A stretch of 64,000 bases of DNA from Amycolatopsis decaplanina DSM 44594. Its GTDB lineage: Bacteria > Actinomycetota > Actinomycetes > Mycobacteriales > Pseudonocardiaceae. This document shows positions 51,308 through 60,053 of the stretch, in pieces. A program made the translations under genes and the position numbers. The stretch covers positions 1-64,000 of the forward strand of contig NZ_AOHO01000079.1 in NCBI RefSeq assembly GCF_000342005.1. The letters run 5' to 3'. Under the pieces are notes generated by a model. It saw nothing but the letters and a program-made list of their open reading frames with translations. It was not told the origin of the DNA and did not search any database. Each line of letters opens with the position of its first letter. The stretch's first letter is position 1.

Positions 51308-51356
51308 CTCTGTCGTCAGCATGGCGACGCCGGACGACAGAGTCAAGTACGCTTGA
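51308..51356. promoter_or_regulatory. Two palindromes between SDR and CGNR genes
   Basis: CTCTGTCGTC (51308-51317) faces GACGACAGAG (51333-51342), a perfect 10-bp inverted repeat, followed directly by TCAAGTACGCTTGA (51343-51356). They end 4 bp before the CGNR start. Probably bound by the CGNR protein. Confidence 0.6.
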
Positions 51357-51359
51357 CCT

Positions 51360-51923
51360 ATGTCATGGACCGCGACGGACCGGTACCGGTTACGCACCGC
51401 CCCCTCGGGGCTGGCGCTCGTTCAGGACTTCCTCAACACGAAGGCGATCAAGACGCACGGCCTCGATCTGCTGAGCGACGCAGATCTGACGCGCCCCTGG
51501 GCCGCCGAGGCGCTGGCGGAATGGTCGCGGACCCGGGACGCCGACGTCCCCGAGATCACGCTGGGGCCGGGCGACCTTCGCGCGCTTCGCGACTTGCGAG
51601 AGTCTTTCGTTTCACTCGTCGATGGCGAAGACGCGGACTTCGGCAAGCCGATCAAGGCGGATCTGGTCCTGCGGGACGGCGTCGTGCGGCTGTTCCCGTC
51701 CGGCACCGGACGGCAGTGGCTCGCTTCGGCACTGTGGACGGAGACGCTGCTCGCGCAGCAGGCCGGGATCTGGCCGCGGCTGAAACTGTGCCGTCTCGAC
51801 GGCTGCCGTTCGGCCTTCTACGACGTCTCGCGCAACAACAGCGGCGTCTGGCACGACGTGCGCACCTGCGGGAACGTCGCGAATCTGCGGGCGGCGAGGG
51901 AGCGGAAGAAGCTGCTCAGCTGA
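51360..51923 (+). CDS. CGNR zinc-finger regulator, with a CGNV signature
   Basis: 187 residues. N-terminal ABATE-type domain (LVQDFLNTKA...) and C-terminal zinc finger with CRLDGCRSAFYDVSRNN and TCGNVANLRAARER. The fourth position of the usual CGNR motif is Val instead of Arg. Two CxxC-like cysteine pairs still present, so zinc binding remains possible. Probably regulates the divergent SDR. Overlaps the next minus gene by 8 bp. Confidence 0.88.
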   Translation: MSWTATDRYRLRTAPSGLALVQDFLNTKAIKTHGLDLLSDADLTRPWAAEALAEWSRTRDADVPEITLGPGDLRALRDLRESFVSLVDGEDADFGKPIKADLVLRDGVVRLFPSGTGRQWLASALWTETLLAQQAGIWPRLKLCRLDGCRSAFYDVSRNNSGVWHDVRTCGNVANLRAARERKKLLS

Positions 51924-52557
51924 ACGACGCCAGCGCCGACGGGATCGGGATCTCGCCGCCGATGACGTCGAACCCCTGGTTCTCGGTGAGCGGCTCGTCG
52001 AGGGTGGCGACCAGGACCGCCGCGACGTCTGCACGGGAGACGTGCCCCGGTTCGAGGTGACCGCCGAGCTTGACGCGACCGGTGGGCTGGTCGTCGGTGA
52101 GCGTGCCGGGCCGGACGATCGTCCAGTTCAGACTGGAGCGCTGCAGGACGCTGTCGGAGATCTGCTTCGCCATCAGGATCGACCGCACCAGGCGATCGCC
52201 CTGATCCGGCGAATCCGCGAACTGCGCGGAAAGCTGCACGAAACGCGAGACACCCGCCTTCTCCGCCGCGCGGATCGCGGTGATCACGCCGTCGCGGTCG
52301 ACGAGGTCGACCGAGGCCTGATCCGGATCGGGCGCGCCGATCGCGCTGATCACCACCTCGGAACCGGCGAGCGCCTCGACGAGGTCGTCCGCGTCGGCGG
52401 TGACGTCCGCGACCACGGTTTCGGCGCCGAGACCGGCGACCTCCTCGGCGCGACGACGGCTGCGCAGCCCCGCCCGCACCTGGTGTCCCCGCCCTCGCAG
52501 AAGCCGGACCACGTGAATCCCCGTCCGCCCCGACGCACCCAGCACTGTGACCCGCAT
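51916..52557 (-). CDS. NAD(P)-binding NmrA/atypical SDR protein
   Basis: 213 residues. TVLGASGRTGIHVVRLL is the Rossmann G-loop, VVISAIGAPDP and SRFVQLSAQ follow the atypical-SDR (NAD(P)H-binding) layout, with no classic Tyr-X3-Lys. Function unknown; may be a redox-sensing or isomerase protein. Confidence 0.88.
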   Translation of the reverse strand: MRVTVLGASGRTGIHVVRLLRGRGHQVRAGLRSRRRAEEVAGLGAETVVADVTADADDLVEALAGSEVVISAIGAPDPDQASVDLVDRDGVITAIRAAEKAGVSRFVQLSAQFADSPDQGDRLVRSILMAKQISDSVLQRSSLNWTIVRPGTLTDDQPTGRVKLGGHLEPGHVSRADVAAVLVATLDEPLTENQGFDVIGGEIPIPSALASFS

Positions 52558-52600
52558 GACACGGAGTCTGCCCGATCACGGCCGCACTCGCTGATCGCCG

Positions 52601-52657
52601 AGTACATGAAGGCCCCCTTCCTGTACCTAGGCGCAAGGAAGGGGGCCTTCATGTACT
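52601..52657. repeat. Long inverted repeat, family C copy 2
   Basis: Perfect 22-base arms (52601-52622, 52636-52657), 13-base loop containing a CCTAGG word. Arm opens AGTACATGAAGGCCCCCTTC. 43 bp upstream of the 51916-52557 gene start, hence not at a 3' end of it; the rest of 52558-52907 is non-coding. Confidence 0.88.
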
Positions 52658-52824
52658 TCCGGAACGAACTAGGGGTAAGGCAGATGTGGCGTGGCGCAGG
52701 CAGGTTGGGGCCGGCCTGCGGCCAGGCGCGTTCCCAGACTGTCCATAAAGGACTCCACTCTCCGGGGAAGTGTCTGGTTTGTGGCTATATGTGCGGTTCT
52801 CGACTGGGGTCGTGAGTCGGGAAA

Positions 52825-52879
52825 GTCCGTGAAGGCCTCCTTCCCTACCCTGAAAGTAGGGAAGGAGGCTTTCACGGAC
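52825..52879. repeat. Long inverted repeat, family D copy 3 (3' end of dpp operon)
   Basis: 24-base arms (52825-52848, 52856-52879), one mismatch, 7-base loop; arm opens GTCCGTGAAGGCCTCCTTCC. Ends 28 bp before the dppF stop on the minus strand, so it is well placed as the operon terminator. Confidence 0.88.
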
Positions 52880-52907
52880 ACGCCACCTTTGCCTTACCCC
52901 TCGATAA

Positions 52908-54026
52908 CTAGAGGATCTCGGCCGCCGAGCCGACGTCCGGCAGCCCGCCGACGTCGGGGTTCAGGTCCCCTGCCCCGACGAGTTCCGCCTCGACCTCGTG
53001 CGGTTTGATCCGCCCGTCGCGGATGTCCTCCGCGTAGTGACACGCGACCCGGTGCCCGGCGCCGATCTCCCGCAGCTGCGGGCGGTCGGTGTCGCACAGG
53101 CTCTGCTGCTTCCACGGGCACCGCGTGTGGAACCGGCAGCCGGACGGCGGCCGCGCCGGCGAGGGCAGGTCACCGGCGAGCAGGATCTGCTCCCGGCTGT
53201 CCTCCACCGTCGGGTCCGGCACGGGGATCGCCGAGAGCAGCGCCCGCGTGTACGGGTGCAGCGGGTTCTCGTACAGCGTGTCGGCGTCGGCCTCTTCGAC
53301 CAGCGAGCCGAGGTACATCACGCCGATGCGGTCGGAGATGTGCCGCACCACCGCGAGGTCGTGCGCGATCACCAGGTAGGTGAGCCCGAGCTTCTCCTGC
53401 AGATCCTCCAGGAGGTTGACCACCTGCGCCTGCACCGAGACGTCCAGCGCGGACACCGGTTCGTCGGCGACGATCAGGTCCGGCTCGACGGCGAGCGCCC
53501 GCGCGATGCCGATGCGCTGACGCTGGCCGCCCGAGAACTCGTGCGGGTACTTCCGCAGCGCGGACTCCGGAAGTCCCACGGCGGCAAGGAGTTCGCGCAG
53601 CCGCTTGGCCGTCGCCTCCTTGTCCTTGTCGAGGCCGTGCGCCTTCATCCCTTCGGTCAGAATGGATTCCACCGACTGCCGAGGGTCCAAAGAGGACATC
53701 GGGTCCTGGAAGACCATCTGCATCCGGCGGCGCGCCTTGCGCAGGTCCTCGCCCTTGAGCCCGGCGACGTCGGTGCCGTCGAAGACGACCTTGCCCGCCG
53801 TCAGCTCGGTCAGCCGGAGGATCGCCCTGCCCAAAGTGGACTTCCCGCAGCCGGATTCCCCGACCAGGCCGTAGGTCTCACCCTTGCGGATGGCCAGATC
53901 GACGCCGTCGACGGCGAACACGTGCCCGACCGTCTTGTCGACCACAATGCCGCGCTTGATCGGGAAGTGCACCTTGAGGTCTTCGACCTCCAGGAGCACC
54001 TCCTGCGCCGGTACCGTGTGCGTCAT
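52908..54026 (-). CDS. dppF: Peptide ABC transporter ATPase, DppF/OppF type
   Basis: 372 residues from ATG 54026. Walker A GESGCGKSTLGRAI, signature FSGGQRQRIGIARAL, Walker B LIVADEPVSALD, then the long C-terminal cysteine motif CRFHTRCPW of Opp/Dpp ATPases. Couples ATP hydrolysis to peptide import. Last gene of the operon; overlaps the DppD gene by 4 bp (ATGA). Confidence 0.95.
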   Translation of the reverse strand: MTHTVPAQEVLLEVEDLKVHFPIKRGIVVDKTVGHVFAVDGVDLAIRKGETYGLVGESGCGKSTLGRAILRLTELTAGKVVFDGTDVAGLKGEDLRKARRRMQMVFQDPMSSLDPRQSVESILTEGMKAHGLDKDKEATAKRLRELLAAVGLPESALRKYPHEFSGGQRQRIGIARALAVEPDLIVADEPVSALDVSVQAQVVNLLEDLQEKLGLTYLVIAHDLAVVRHISDRIGVMYLGSLVEEADADTLYENPLHPYTRALLSAIPVPDPTVEDSREQILLAGDLPSPARPPSGCRFHTRCPWKQQSLCDTDRPQLREIGAGHRVACHYAEDIRDGRIKPHEVEAELVGAGDLNPDVGGLPDVGSAAEIL

Positions 54027-55018
54027 CGGGCCCCTCCTTGTGCGGCCACGGCCGGGATCACCGGGTTGTGGCAACGCAGCAGCCCACCGCGATCGGGGGT
54101 CAGCTGCGGTGAAACCTCCCGGCACACGCCGAGAGCGTTCGGGCAGCGGGGCGCGAACGCGCAACCGCCGTCCCACGGGATGTTGTCGGCGACGGATCCC
54201 TTGATGGGGATCAGTTTCTCGCCGCGTCCCGCGTCGAGACGCGGGATCGAGGCGAGCAGGCCGTGCGTGTACGGATGCCGCGGCTCGGCGAACAGCGCGT
54301 GCCGCTCCGCCCGCTCGACGATCTTGCCGCCGTAGAGCACGTTGACCTCGTCGCAGAGGCCGGCGACGACACCGAGGTCGTGCGTGATCATGATCAGCGC
54401 GGTCCCGGTGTCCTGCACCAGTTCCCGCAGCAGCGCGAGGATCTGCGCCTGGATCGTCACGTCGAGCGCGGTGGTCGGCTCGTCGGCGATGAGCAGCCGC
54501 GGACGGCACGCCAGCGCGATCGCGATCAGCGCGCGCTGCCGCATCCCGCCGGAAAGCTGGTGCGGATACTCGGAAAGCCGCCGCGACGGGTCGGGGATGC
54601 CGACCTTGTCCAGCAGCTCGGTCGCCTCCACCGACGCCACCTTGCGCGACATCCCGCGGTGCCGCTCCAGCACCTCGGTGATCTGCAGCCCGATCGGGAT
54701 GACCGGGTTCAACGAGGACAGCGGGTCCTGGAACACCATGCCGAGGTCTCGGCCCCGGCGGTCCCGCATTTCCTTGTCCGACAGGCGAAGCAGATCCGTG
54801 CCCTCGAACGACACCGAACCGCTGACCTGGTTGCCGCGCTTCGCGAGCAGCCGCATGATCGCCAGCGAGGTCACGGACTTGCCGCAACCGGACTCGCCGA
54901 CGAGACCGACCGTCTGGCCGGGTTCGACGTCGAAACTGACCCCGTCCACCGCGGTGAACGGCTTCTCGCCGCGTCGCTGGAAAACGACCTTGAGGTCACG
55001 TACTTCGAGGAGTGCCAT
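54023..55018 (-). CDS. dppD: Peptide ABC transporter ATPase, DppD/OppD type
   Basis: 331 residues. Walker A GESGCGKSVTSLAI, signature LSGGMRQRALIAIAL, Walker B LLIADEPTTALD, C-terminal PRCPNALGVCREV with Cys. Partner ATPase of DppF. 6 bp from the permease gene. Confidence 0.95.
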   Translation of the reverse strand: MALLEVRDLKVVFQRRGEKPFTAVDGVSFDVEPGQTVGLVGESGCGKSVTSLAIMRLLAKRGNQVSGSVSFEGTDLLRLSDKEMRDRRGRDLGMVFQDPLSSLNPVIPIGLQITEVLERHRGMSRKVASVEATELLDKVGIPDPSRRLSEYPHQLSGGMRQRALIAIALACRPRLLIADEPTTALDVTIQAQILALLRELVQDTGTALIMITHDLGVVAGLCDEVNVLYGGKIVERAERHALFAEPRHPYTHGLLASIPRLDAGRGEKLIPIKGSVADNIPWDGGCAFAPRCPNALGVCREVSPQLTPDRGGLLRCHNPVIPAVAAQGGAR

Positions 55019-55024
55019 CAGAAA

Positions 55025-55960
55025 TCACCGCCTGTTCTTCGGATCGAGGGCTTCCCGCAGAGACTCACCGAGCAGCGTGAACCCGAGCGCGACGATGATG
55101 ATCGCGATGGCCGGGTAGTACGCCAGCTCGGGGCGGATGTCGAGGAACTGCCGAGCGCTGCGGCTCAGCATGATGCCCCATTCCGCCCGGTTCGGGTCCG
55201 GGTCGCCGAGACCGAGGAACGACAGCGCCGCCGCCTCGAGGATCGCGGTCGCCAGGGTCAGCGTGGCCTGCACGATGACCGGGCCGAGCGAGTTGGGCAG
55301 CATGTGCCGCAACACGATCGCTCCGCGTTTGACGCCGAGCGAAGTCGCCGCGAGCACGTGGTCGCTGTTTCTCTGCGCGAGCATCGAACCGCGCAGCAAC
55401 CGCGCGAAGATCGGCACGCCGACCATCGACACGGCCACGATCACGGTCCACTGGCTCGGCTTCTGGAACAGCGCGGCGACCGAGATCGCCAGCAGCAGCG
55501 ACGGCACCGACAGCATGACGTCGACCAGGCGCATCAGCACCGTGTCGACCCAGCCGCCGAAGGCACCGGCGAGCCCGCCGATGATCATGCCGACCGCGAC
55601 CCCGATGACCGTCGCGAGCACACCGACCAGCAGCGTGTTCTGGGCACCGACCAGCAGCCGCGAAAGGTAGTCGCGGCCGAAGTCGTCGACACCGAGCGGG
55701 AAACCGGCCTGCGCGCCGGGGATGATGCCCTGGCCGAGTGCGACCTGGTCCTGCAGATACCGCTCGTAGGGGTCCTTCGGCGCGAGGAACGGCGCGAAGA
55801 TCGCCACCAGCAGGAACAGGCCGGTGATCACGGCGCCGGTGATGGCCACCGGGCTCCGCAGCATCCGGCGCAGCGCCTCGCCACCGAGGCTGTGCCCCTT
55901 CGCCGACGACGCGGCGAGCTTGTCGATCGGCTCCTTCTTCTTGTTCAGCAATGTGTTCAT
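55025..55960 (-). CDS. dppC: Peptide ABC permease, DppC type
   Basis: 311 residues. About six membrane helices with the BPD_transp EAA-like loop AAALSFLGLGDPDPNRAEWG. An N-terminal cytosolic extension (MNTLLNKKKEPIDKLAASSA). Its ATG overlaps the DppB stop by 4 bp. Confidence 0.94.
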   Translation of the reverse strand: MNTLLNKKKEPIDKLAASSAKGHSLGGEALRRMLRSPVAITGAVITGLFLLVAIFAPFLAPKDPYERYLQDQVALGQGIIPGAQAGFPLGVDDFGRDYLSRLLVGAQNTLLVGVLATVIGVAVGMIIGGLAGAFGGWVDTVLMRLVDVMLSVPSLLLAISVAALFQKPSQWTVIVAVSMVGVPIFARLLRGSMLAQRNSDHVLAATSLGVKRGAIVLRHMLPNSLGPVIVQATLTLATAILEAAALSFLGLGDPDPNRAEWGIMLSRSARQFLDIRPELAYYPAIAIIIVALGFTLLGESLREALDPKNRR

Positions 55961-56958
55961 CGGACACGCACCCTCGGGTCGATGAGCCCGTACGAGACGT
56001 CGACCAGCATGTTCACCAGCACGTACACCAGCGCGCCGAACAGCAGCAACGCTTGCAGACGCGGATAGTCACGCCGTTCGATACCTTCGGCGAGCAGGAA
56101 GCCGAGGCCGCGGAAGTTGAACACCCGCTCGGTGAGCACCGCGCCGCCGAGCAGCGCACCGGTCTGCAGGCCGATGGTGGTGACCACCGGCAGCAGGCCG
56201 TTGCGGAGCACGTGACGGCGCCGGACGATCGGCTGGGTCAGGCCCTTCGAGTTGGCCGTGCGGATGAAGTCCTCGTTCAGCACGTCCAGCACCGACGCGC
56301 GGGTGATCCGGACGATCACCGCGAGCGGGATGGTGGCCAGCGCGAACGCGGGAAGGATCAGGTGGAGGATCGCGTCCCAGGCGGCGTCCCATTCCTGGGT
56401 GATGATGCCGTCCAAGACCGCGAAGCCGGTGACACTGGTGGCGTCGAGACCGGCCATCTGACGGCCCTGCGAAGGAAGTCCCAGCGGGGCGGCCAGCACG
56501 TCCTGCATCATGTAGCCGAGGAAGAACACCGGCACGGCGACGCCGACCAGCGAGAGCACGATGATGACGTTGTCGACGACCCCGCCGCGGAAGCGGGCGG
56601 ACAGGTAGCCGAACGGGATGCCGAGACCCACCGCGATGAGCATCGCGCAGAAGCCGAGCTCGATGGTGGCGGGGAGGAAGTTCCCGATCTCCGACATGAC
56701 CGGCTGGGCGGAGACCAGCGAGTTGCCGAAGTCGCCGGTGATGGCCCGGCCGAGGAACTTGAAGTACTGGACGAAGATCGGATCGTCGAGGCCGAGGATC
56801 CGGTTCAGGTCGGCGATCTTCTCCGGGGTCGCCTTGTCACCCAGGAGGGCGCCGGCGGGGCCGCCGGGCAGGGACCGGAGCCAGGCGAAGATCAAGATGG
56901 ACAGGATCAAGAGCGTCGGTATCGCTTGTAGCAGCCGACGCACGAGAAAACGGAGCAC
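55957..56958 (-). CDS. dppB: Peptide ABC permease, DppB type
   Basis: 333 residues from GTG 56958, with AAAGGAA 6 nt upstream; the longer frame (GTG 56994) has no site. Six membrane helices, and the EAA-like RTANSKGLTQPIVRRRHVLRN loop. First permease after the binding protein. Confidence 0.94.
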   Translation of the reverse strand: MLRFLVRRLLQAIPTLLILSILIFAWLRSLPGGPAGALLGDKATPEKIADLNRILGLDDPIFVQYFKFLGRAITGDFGNSLVSAQPVMSEIGNFLPATIELGFCAMLIAVGLGIPFGYLSARFRGGVVDNVIIVLSLVGVAVPVFFLGYMMQDVLAAPLGLPSQGRQMAGLDATSVTGFAVLDGIITQEWDAAWDAILHLILPAFALATIPLAVIVRITRASVLDVLNEDFIRTANSKGLTQPIVRRRHVLRNGLLPVVTTIGLQTGALLGGAVLTERVFNFRGLGFLLAEGIERRDYPRLQALLLFGALVYVLVNMLVDVSYGLIDPRVRVR

Positions 56959-56989
56959 GTGCGTTCCTTTGTTGCCAGCCCGGGAATGG

Positions 56990-57030
56990 GCCACAGGGGG
57001 CGGGCGCGGTAGCGCCCACCCCCTGGTGGC
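56990..57030 (-). terminator. Intercistronic hairpin after the binding-protein gene
   Basis: GCCACAGGGGG/CCCCCTGGTGGC with inner GGGCGC/GCGCCC, small bulges, between the binding-protein stop and dppB. Such attenuating hairpins let binding proteins be made in excess over permeases. Confidence 0.6.
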
Positions 57031-57044
57031 TCAGTGGTGGTGGA

Positions 57045-58718
57045 TCAGTTGACCGTGACGGTGTAGAAGCGCTCGTCGGTCAGCGGGCTGGCCACCAGGC
57101 CCTTCACCTTCGGGCCGACGACGATCGCCGGGGGGCCGTAGGAGATCGGGATGGCGGGCAGGTACTCCATGATCTTCTGGTTGGCTTCCTGGTACGCCTT
57201 GGTGTGCGCCTCACCGGCGGGCGCGGCGTCCGCGGCGGCGAGAGCACTGAAGAGCTCGGGGTTGCTGAAGCCGAACTCGGCCTTCTCGCGACCGAAGAAG
57301 GTGCCGACGAAGTTGCCGGCGTCGTTGTAGTCACCGGTCCAGCCGAGCAGGTGGACGTCCTGCTTGCCTGCCTTCTGCACGTCGTCCTTGTAGCCACCGT
57401 TCCACGGCTTGGCGACCGGCTCGACCTTGATGCCCATGGCCTTCATGTCCTCGGACAGCGAGGTGAAGATGTCCGCCGGGTTCGGCATGTACGGCCGGGA
57501 GACCTCGGTCGGGTAGTAGAACTTCAGCGTCATGCCCTCGGCGCCGGCTTCCTTCAGCAGGTCCTTCGCACGCTGAAGGTTGTAGTCGTACTTGGTGACG
57601 TTCTCGTTGTAGCCGTCGATCGCCTTCGGCACGAACTGGGTCGCGGTCTCGGCGCCCTCGGGGAGCTTCGACTTCACGAACTGGTCGCGGTTGAGACCGT
57701 ACGCCAGCGCCTGACGGACCTTGAGGTCCTTCAGCTTCGGGTTGTTCTTCTGGTTGATGCCCAGGTACAGGATGTTGAACGACGGGCGGATGAGCACCTG
57801 CTCGCCGTCGTTGCGCAGCAGGCCGTAGTCCGCGGGCGACGGGTAGTCGTAGCCCTGGATGTCGCCGGCCTTGAGTGCCTGCTTGCGGGCGTTCTCGTCC
57901 GGGATGACCTTGAAGACCAGCTTGTCGAGCTTGGCCGTCTGGGTCGGGGAGTCGGTCGCCTTGGAGAGCGTGATCTCACCCTTGGCCTGGTCCCAGCTCT
58001 CGAACTTGAACGGGCCGGTACCGGTCGGGTGCTGCAGCGCGTACTCCGGGTAGGAGAACGAGTCGCCGCTCTGGGTGACGTTGTCGGCGTTGTACTTCTT
58101 CAGCGCGTCCGGGCTCTGGATCGAGAACGACGGCAGCGTGAAGGCGGCCGGGAACGCGCCCTTGGCCTTGTTCAGGTTCAGGACGGCGGTCGACTCGTCC
58201 TTGACCTGGCAGTCCTTGAACACCGGAGCGCCGGAAGCGTCGCCCTCGTTCTTGGCGAAGCCCTCGAAGACGTCGCCGTAGTAGATCATCTGGCTCTGGG
58301 CCGCCGCGCCCTTCATGTTGAACATGCGGTTGAAGTTGAAGCAGACCGCTTCGGCGTTGAACGGCGTGCCGTCGTGGAACTTCACGCCCTTCTTCAGGGT
58401 GAAGGTCCAGGTCTTGCCTTCGTTGCTGCCTTCCCACTTCTCCGCCAGGCCGGGCTCGAGGTCCGCGGTACCCGGCTTGTTCATGATCAGGGTGTCCATC
58501 ATCTGGCGGATGATGCGGAAGGTCTCACCGTCGTCGTTGAAGAGCGGGTCGAACGTCTTCGGGTTACCGGCGGCGCCGAAGACCATGGTGCCTCCCGAGC
58601 CACCCCCTGCGCCTTCATCACGCTTCGATTCGGCACAGGCGGAAATGGAGACCGCGAGTGCGCCGGCAAGCCCGATCAGGGCCACACGGCGTGCTCGGGT
58701 CACCCGCAGTTGCTGCAT
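57045..58718 (-). CDS. dppA: Peptide ABC transporter substrate-binding lipoprotein
   Basis: 557 residues from ATG 58718 (AAGGGG upstream). Signal peptide with lipobox SISAC, then the SBP_bac_5 fold: LEPGLAEKWEGSNEGKTWTFTLKKGVKFHDGTPF and YYGDVFEGF. Binds peptides outside the membrane and delivers them to DppBCDF. First gene of the operon. Confidence 0.95.
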   Translation of the reverse strand: MQQLRVTRARRVALIGLAGALAVSISACAESKRDEGAGGGSGGTMVFGAAGNPKTFDPLFNDDGETFRIIRQMMDTLIMNKPGTADLEPGLAEKWEGSNEGKTWTFTLKKGVKFHDGTPFNAEAVCFNFNRMFNMKGAAAQSQMIYYGDVFEGFAKNEGDASGAPVFKDCQVKDESTAVLNLNKAKGAFPAAFTLPSFSIQSPDALKKYNADNVTQSGDSFSYPEYALQHPTGTGPFKFESWDQAKGEITLSKATDSPTQTAKLDKLVFKVIPDENARKQALKAGDIQGYDYPSPADYGLLRNDGEQVLIRPSFNILYLGINQKNNPKLKDLKVRQALAYGLNRDQFVKSKLPEGAETATQFVPKAIDGYNENVTKYDYNLQRAKDLLKEAGAEGMTLKFYYPTEVSRPYMPNPADIFTSLSEDMKAMGIKVEPVAKPWNGGYKDDVQKAGKQDVHLLGWTGDYNDAGNFVGTFFGREKAEFGFSNPELFSALAAADAAPAGEAHTKAYQEANQKIMEYLPAIPISYGPPAIVVGPKVKGLVASPLTDERFYTVTVN

Positions 58719-59023
58719 CTGGCACCCCTTGAGGAGATATTCGGTGTTTAGGCACCGTCGGCGTCGGTCGGAAACTCGAACTCCGCGGACGATCGGTGTG
58801 CCCGCCGACACTAGCGGGAACTCAGCCCGCACTTAAGCACGCGAGGTTACGATCGCGCTACACGACAGCCAATACGACCGCAAAGTGTCCGCAATTCTGG
58901 ACGGAGTGTAATCAATTCCGGACCACTAATGCGCAGAGTGCCGGGTCACTGACTCAAATGGGTGTCCACCACTACAACCAATGGGTCACTGACAGAAGTG
59001 GACATCGGCAGGACATCCGGTCG
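58719..59023. promoter_or_regulatory. dpp operon promoter region with repeated GGGTCACTGAC
   Basis: The 11-mer GGGTCACTGAC occurs at 58943-58953 and 58983-58993, exactly 40 bp apart (about four helical turns). The AT content around 58900 is high for this genome. Could be a regulator site for the dpp operon, though 225-270 bp upstream of the gene. No gene is visible. Confidence 0.45.
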
Positions 59024-59075
59024 CGTCTCGTGAGTGGTAAGGACGGTTAGAACCGTCCTTACCACTCACGAGACG
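59024..59075. repeat. Long inverted repeat, family A copy 3
   Basis: Perfect 25-base arms (59024-59048, 59051-59075) separated by AG; arm opens CGTCTCGTGAGTGGTAAGGA. It contains the stop codon and last codons of the overlapping kinase-like gene on the minus strand. Confidence 0.9.
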
Positions 59076-59574
59076 TGACCACACGATCCGCCGCCGCCCT
59101 GGTCCCGTCGACGCCGAACCATCCCCTCTCGAACAACTGCCAGCGCCGCAGGTCCACACGGGACTCTTCACCGTCCCGCCCGGCCGCGCGGTCGAGGCGT
59201 TCGGCCTCGCTGCCGCCGTCCAGCCAGGTCAGCAGGGACAACGACGGCCGCATCCGCGCGCGGCCGCTCGAAACGCCTTCCAGCACCAGAACCTCGGGGA
59301 CCGGGATCTCGACCTCTTCACCCGGCATCGGGGCGCCACTGGACCAGTCCACTCGCCGGTAACGGCCGGGCCTGCCCGCGCGCAGCGGTTCCAGCACCCC
59401 GGTCTCCAGGCGCGGCCACCACGAAACGGGCTCGCCCCAGGTCGCGAACTCGTCGGTGCTCACCAGCGCCACCCGGACGCCGCGACCGGCCAGTTCGGCA
59501 ACGATCTTCCCGGCCAGCGTGGATTTCCCGGAACCGGAAGGGCCGTCGACGGCGAGCACGCGGACGGCACCCAA
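59059..59574 (-). CDS. P-loop uridine kinase-like protein
   Basis: 171 residues with Walker A VDGPSGSGKSTLAGKI, LVLEGVSSGR and DSSGAP-like segments of the uridine/pantothenate kinase superfamily. The C-terminus reads VVTSREW: the last codons and stop lie in the inverted repeat, so the original C-terminus may have been replaced when the repeat arrived. Substrate unknown. Confidence 0.8.
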   Translation of the reverse strand: MGAVRVLAVDGPSGSGKSTLAGKIVAELAGRGVRVALVSTDEFATWGEPVSWWPRLETGVLEPLRAGRPGRYRRVDWSSGAPMPGEEVEIPVPEVLVLEGVSSGRARMRPSLSLLTWLDGGSEAERLDRAAGRDGEESRVDLRRWQLFERGWFGVDGTRAAADRVVTSREW

Positions 59575-59603
59575 CCTCGGCGGGGCCGCGAAAAGGGCGT
59601 CGA

Positions 59604-60041
59604 TCAGCGTGCGCGTGCGGGGCTCACTTCGGGGAGCCCTTTGACGTTGTCGGGCGTGGCCGTCCGCGCTTCGAGCGCGGCGACACGTTCTTCCAGGTCA
59701 CGCTGGGCGTCGGCGAGTTCGCAGCGGAGCAGCGCGATCTCCTCGACGGAGGTCCGGACCTCTTCTTCGAGATGCCCGACCTCGGTCGACAGATGCAACG
59801 CGACCAGCGCCAGGACCACACCGGCCAAGAGGAATACGAAGTTCGACGGCGTTTGCACACCGGTTATCCGCGCCAGGAAGTCGGCGGCCTGCGGAACGAG
59901 TGCGAGAACGACCACGCCGACGGCGAGGACGAGCCAAACACCCGCGTACTTTTCCCGCAGTTTCCGCCGCCGCATCATCTCGAGGACGACGAACAGCACC
60001 AGACAGGCGACGACGATGCTGAGAATGCGCCAGCCAGCCAT
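59604..60041 (-). CDS. DUF2304 membrane protein
   Basis: 145 residues: three membrane helices (about 4-24, 32-50, 66-86) and a C-terminal coiled coil (EEEVRTSVEEIALLRCELADAQRDLEERV). DUF2304 genes usually pair with GT2 glycosyltransferases, as here, and the pair is thought to work in lipid-linked sugar synthesis. Confidence 0.88.
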   Translation of the reverse strand: MAGWRILSIVVACLVLFVVLEMMRRRKLREKYAGVWLVLAVGVVVLALVPQAADFLARITGVQTPSNFVFLLAGVVLALVALHLSTEVGHLEEEVRTSVEEIALLRCELADAQRDLEERVAALEARTATPDNVKGLPEVSPARAR

Positions 60042-60053
60042 AATCAGCTCCTT

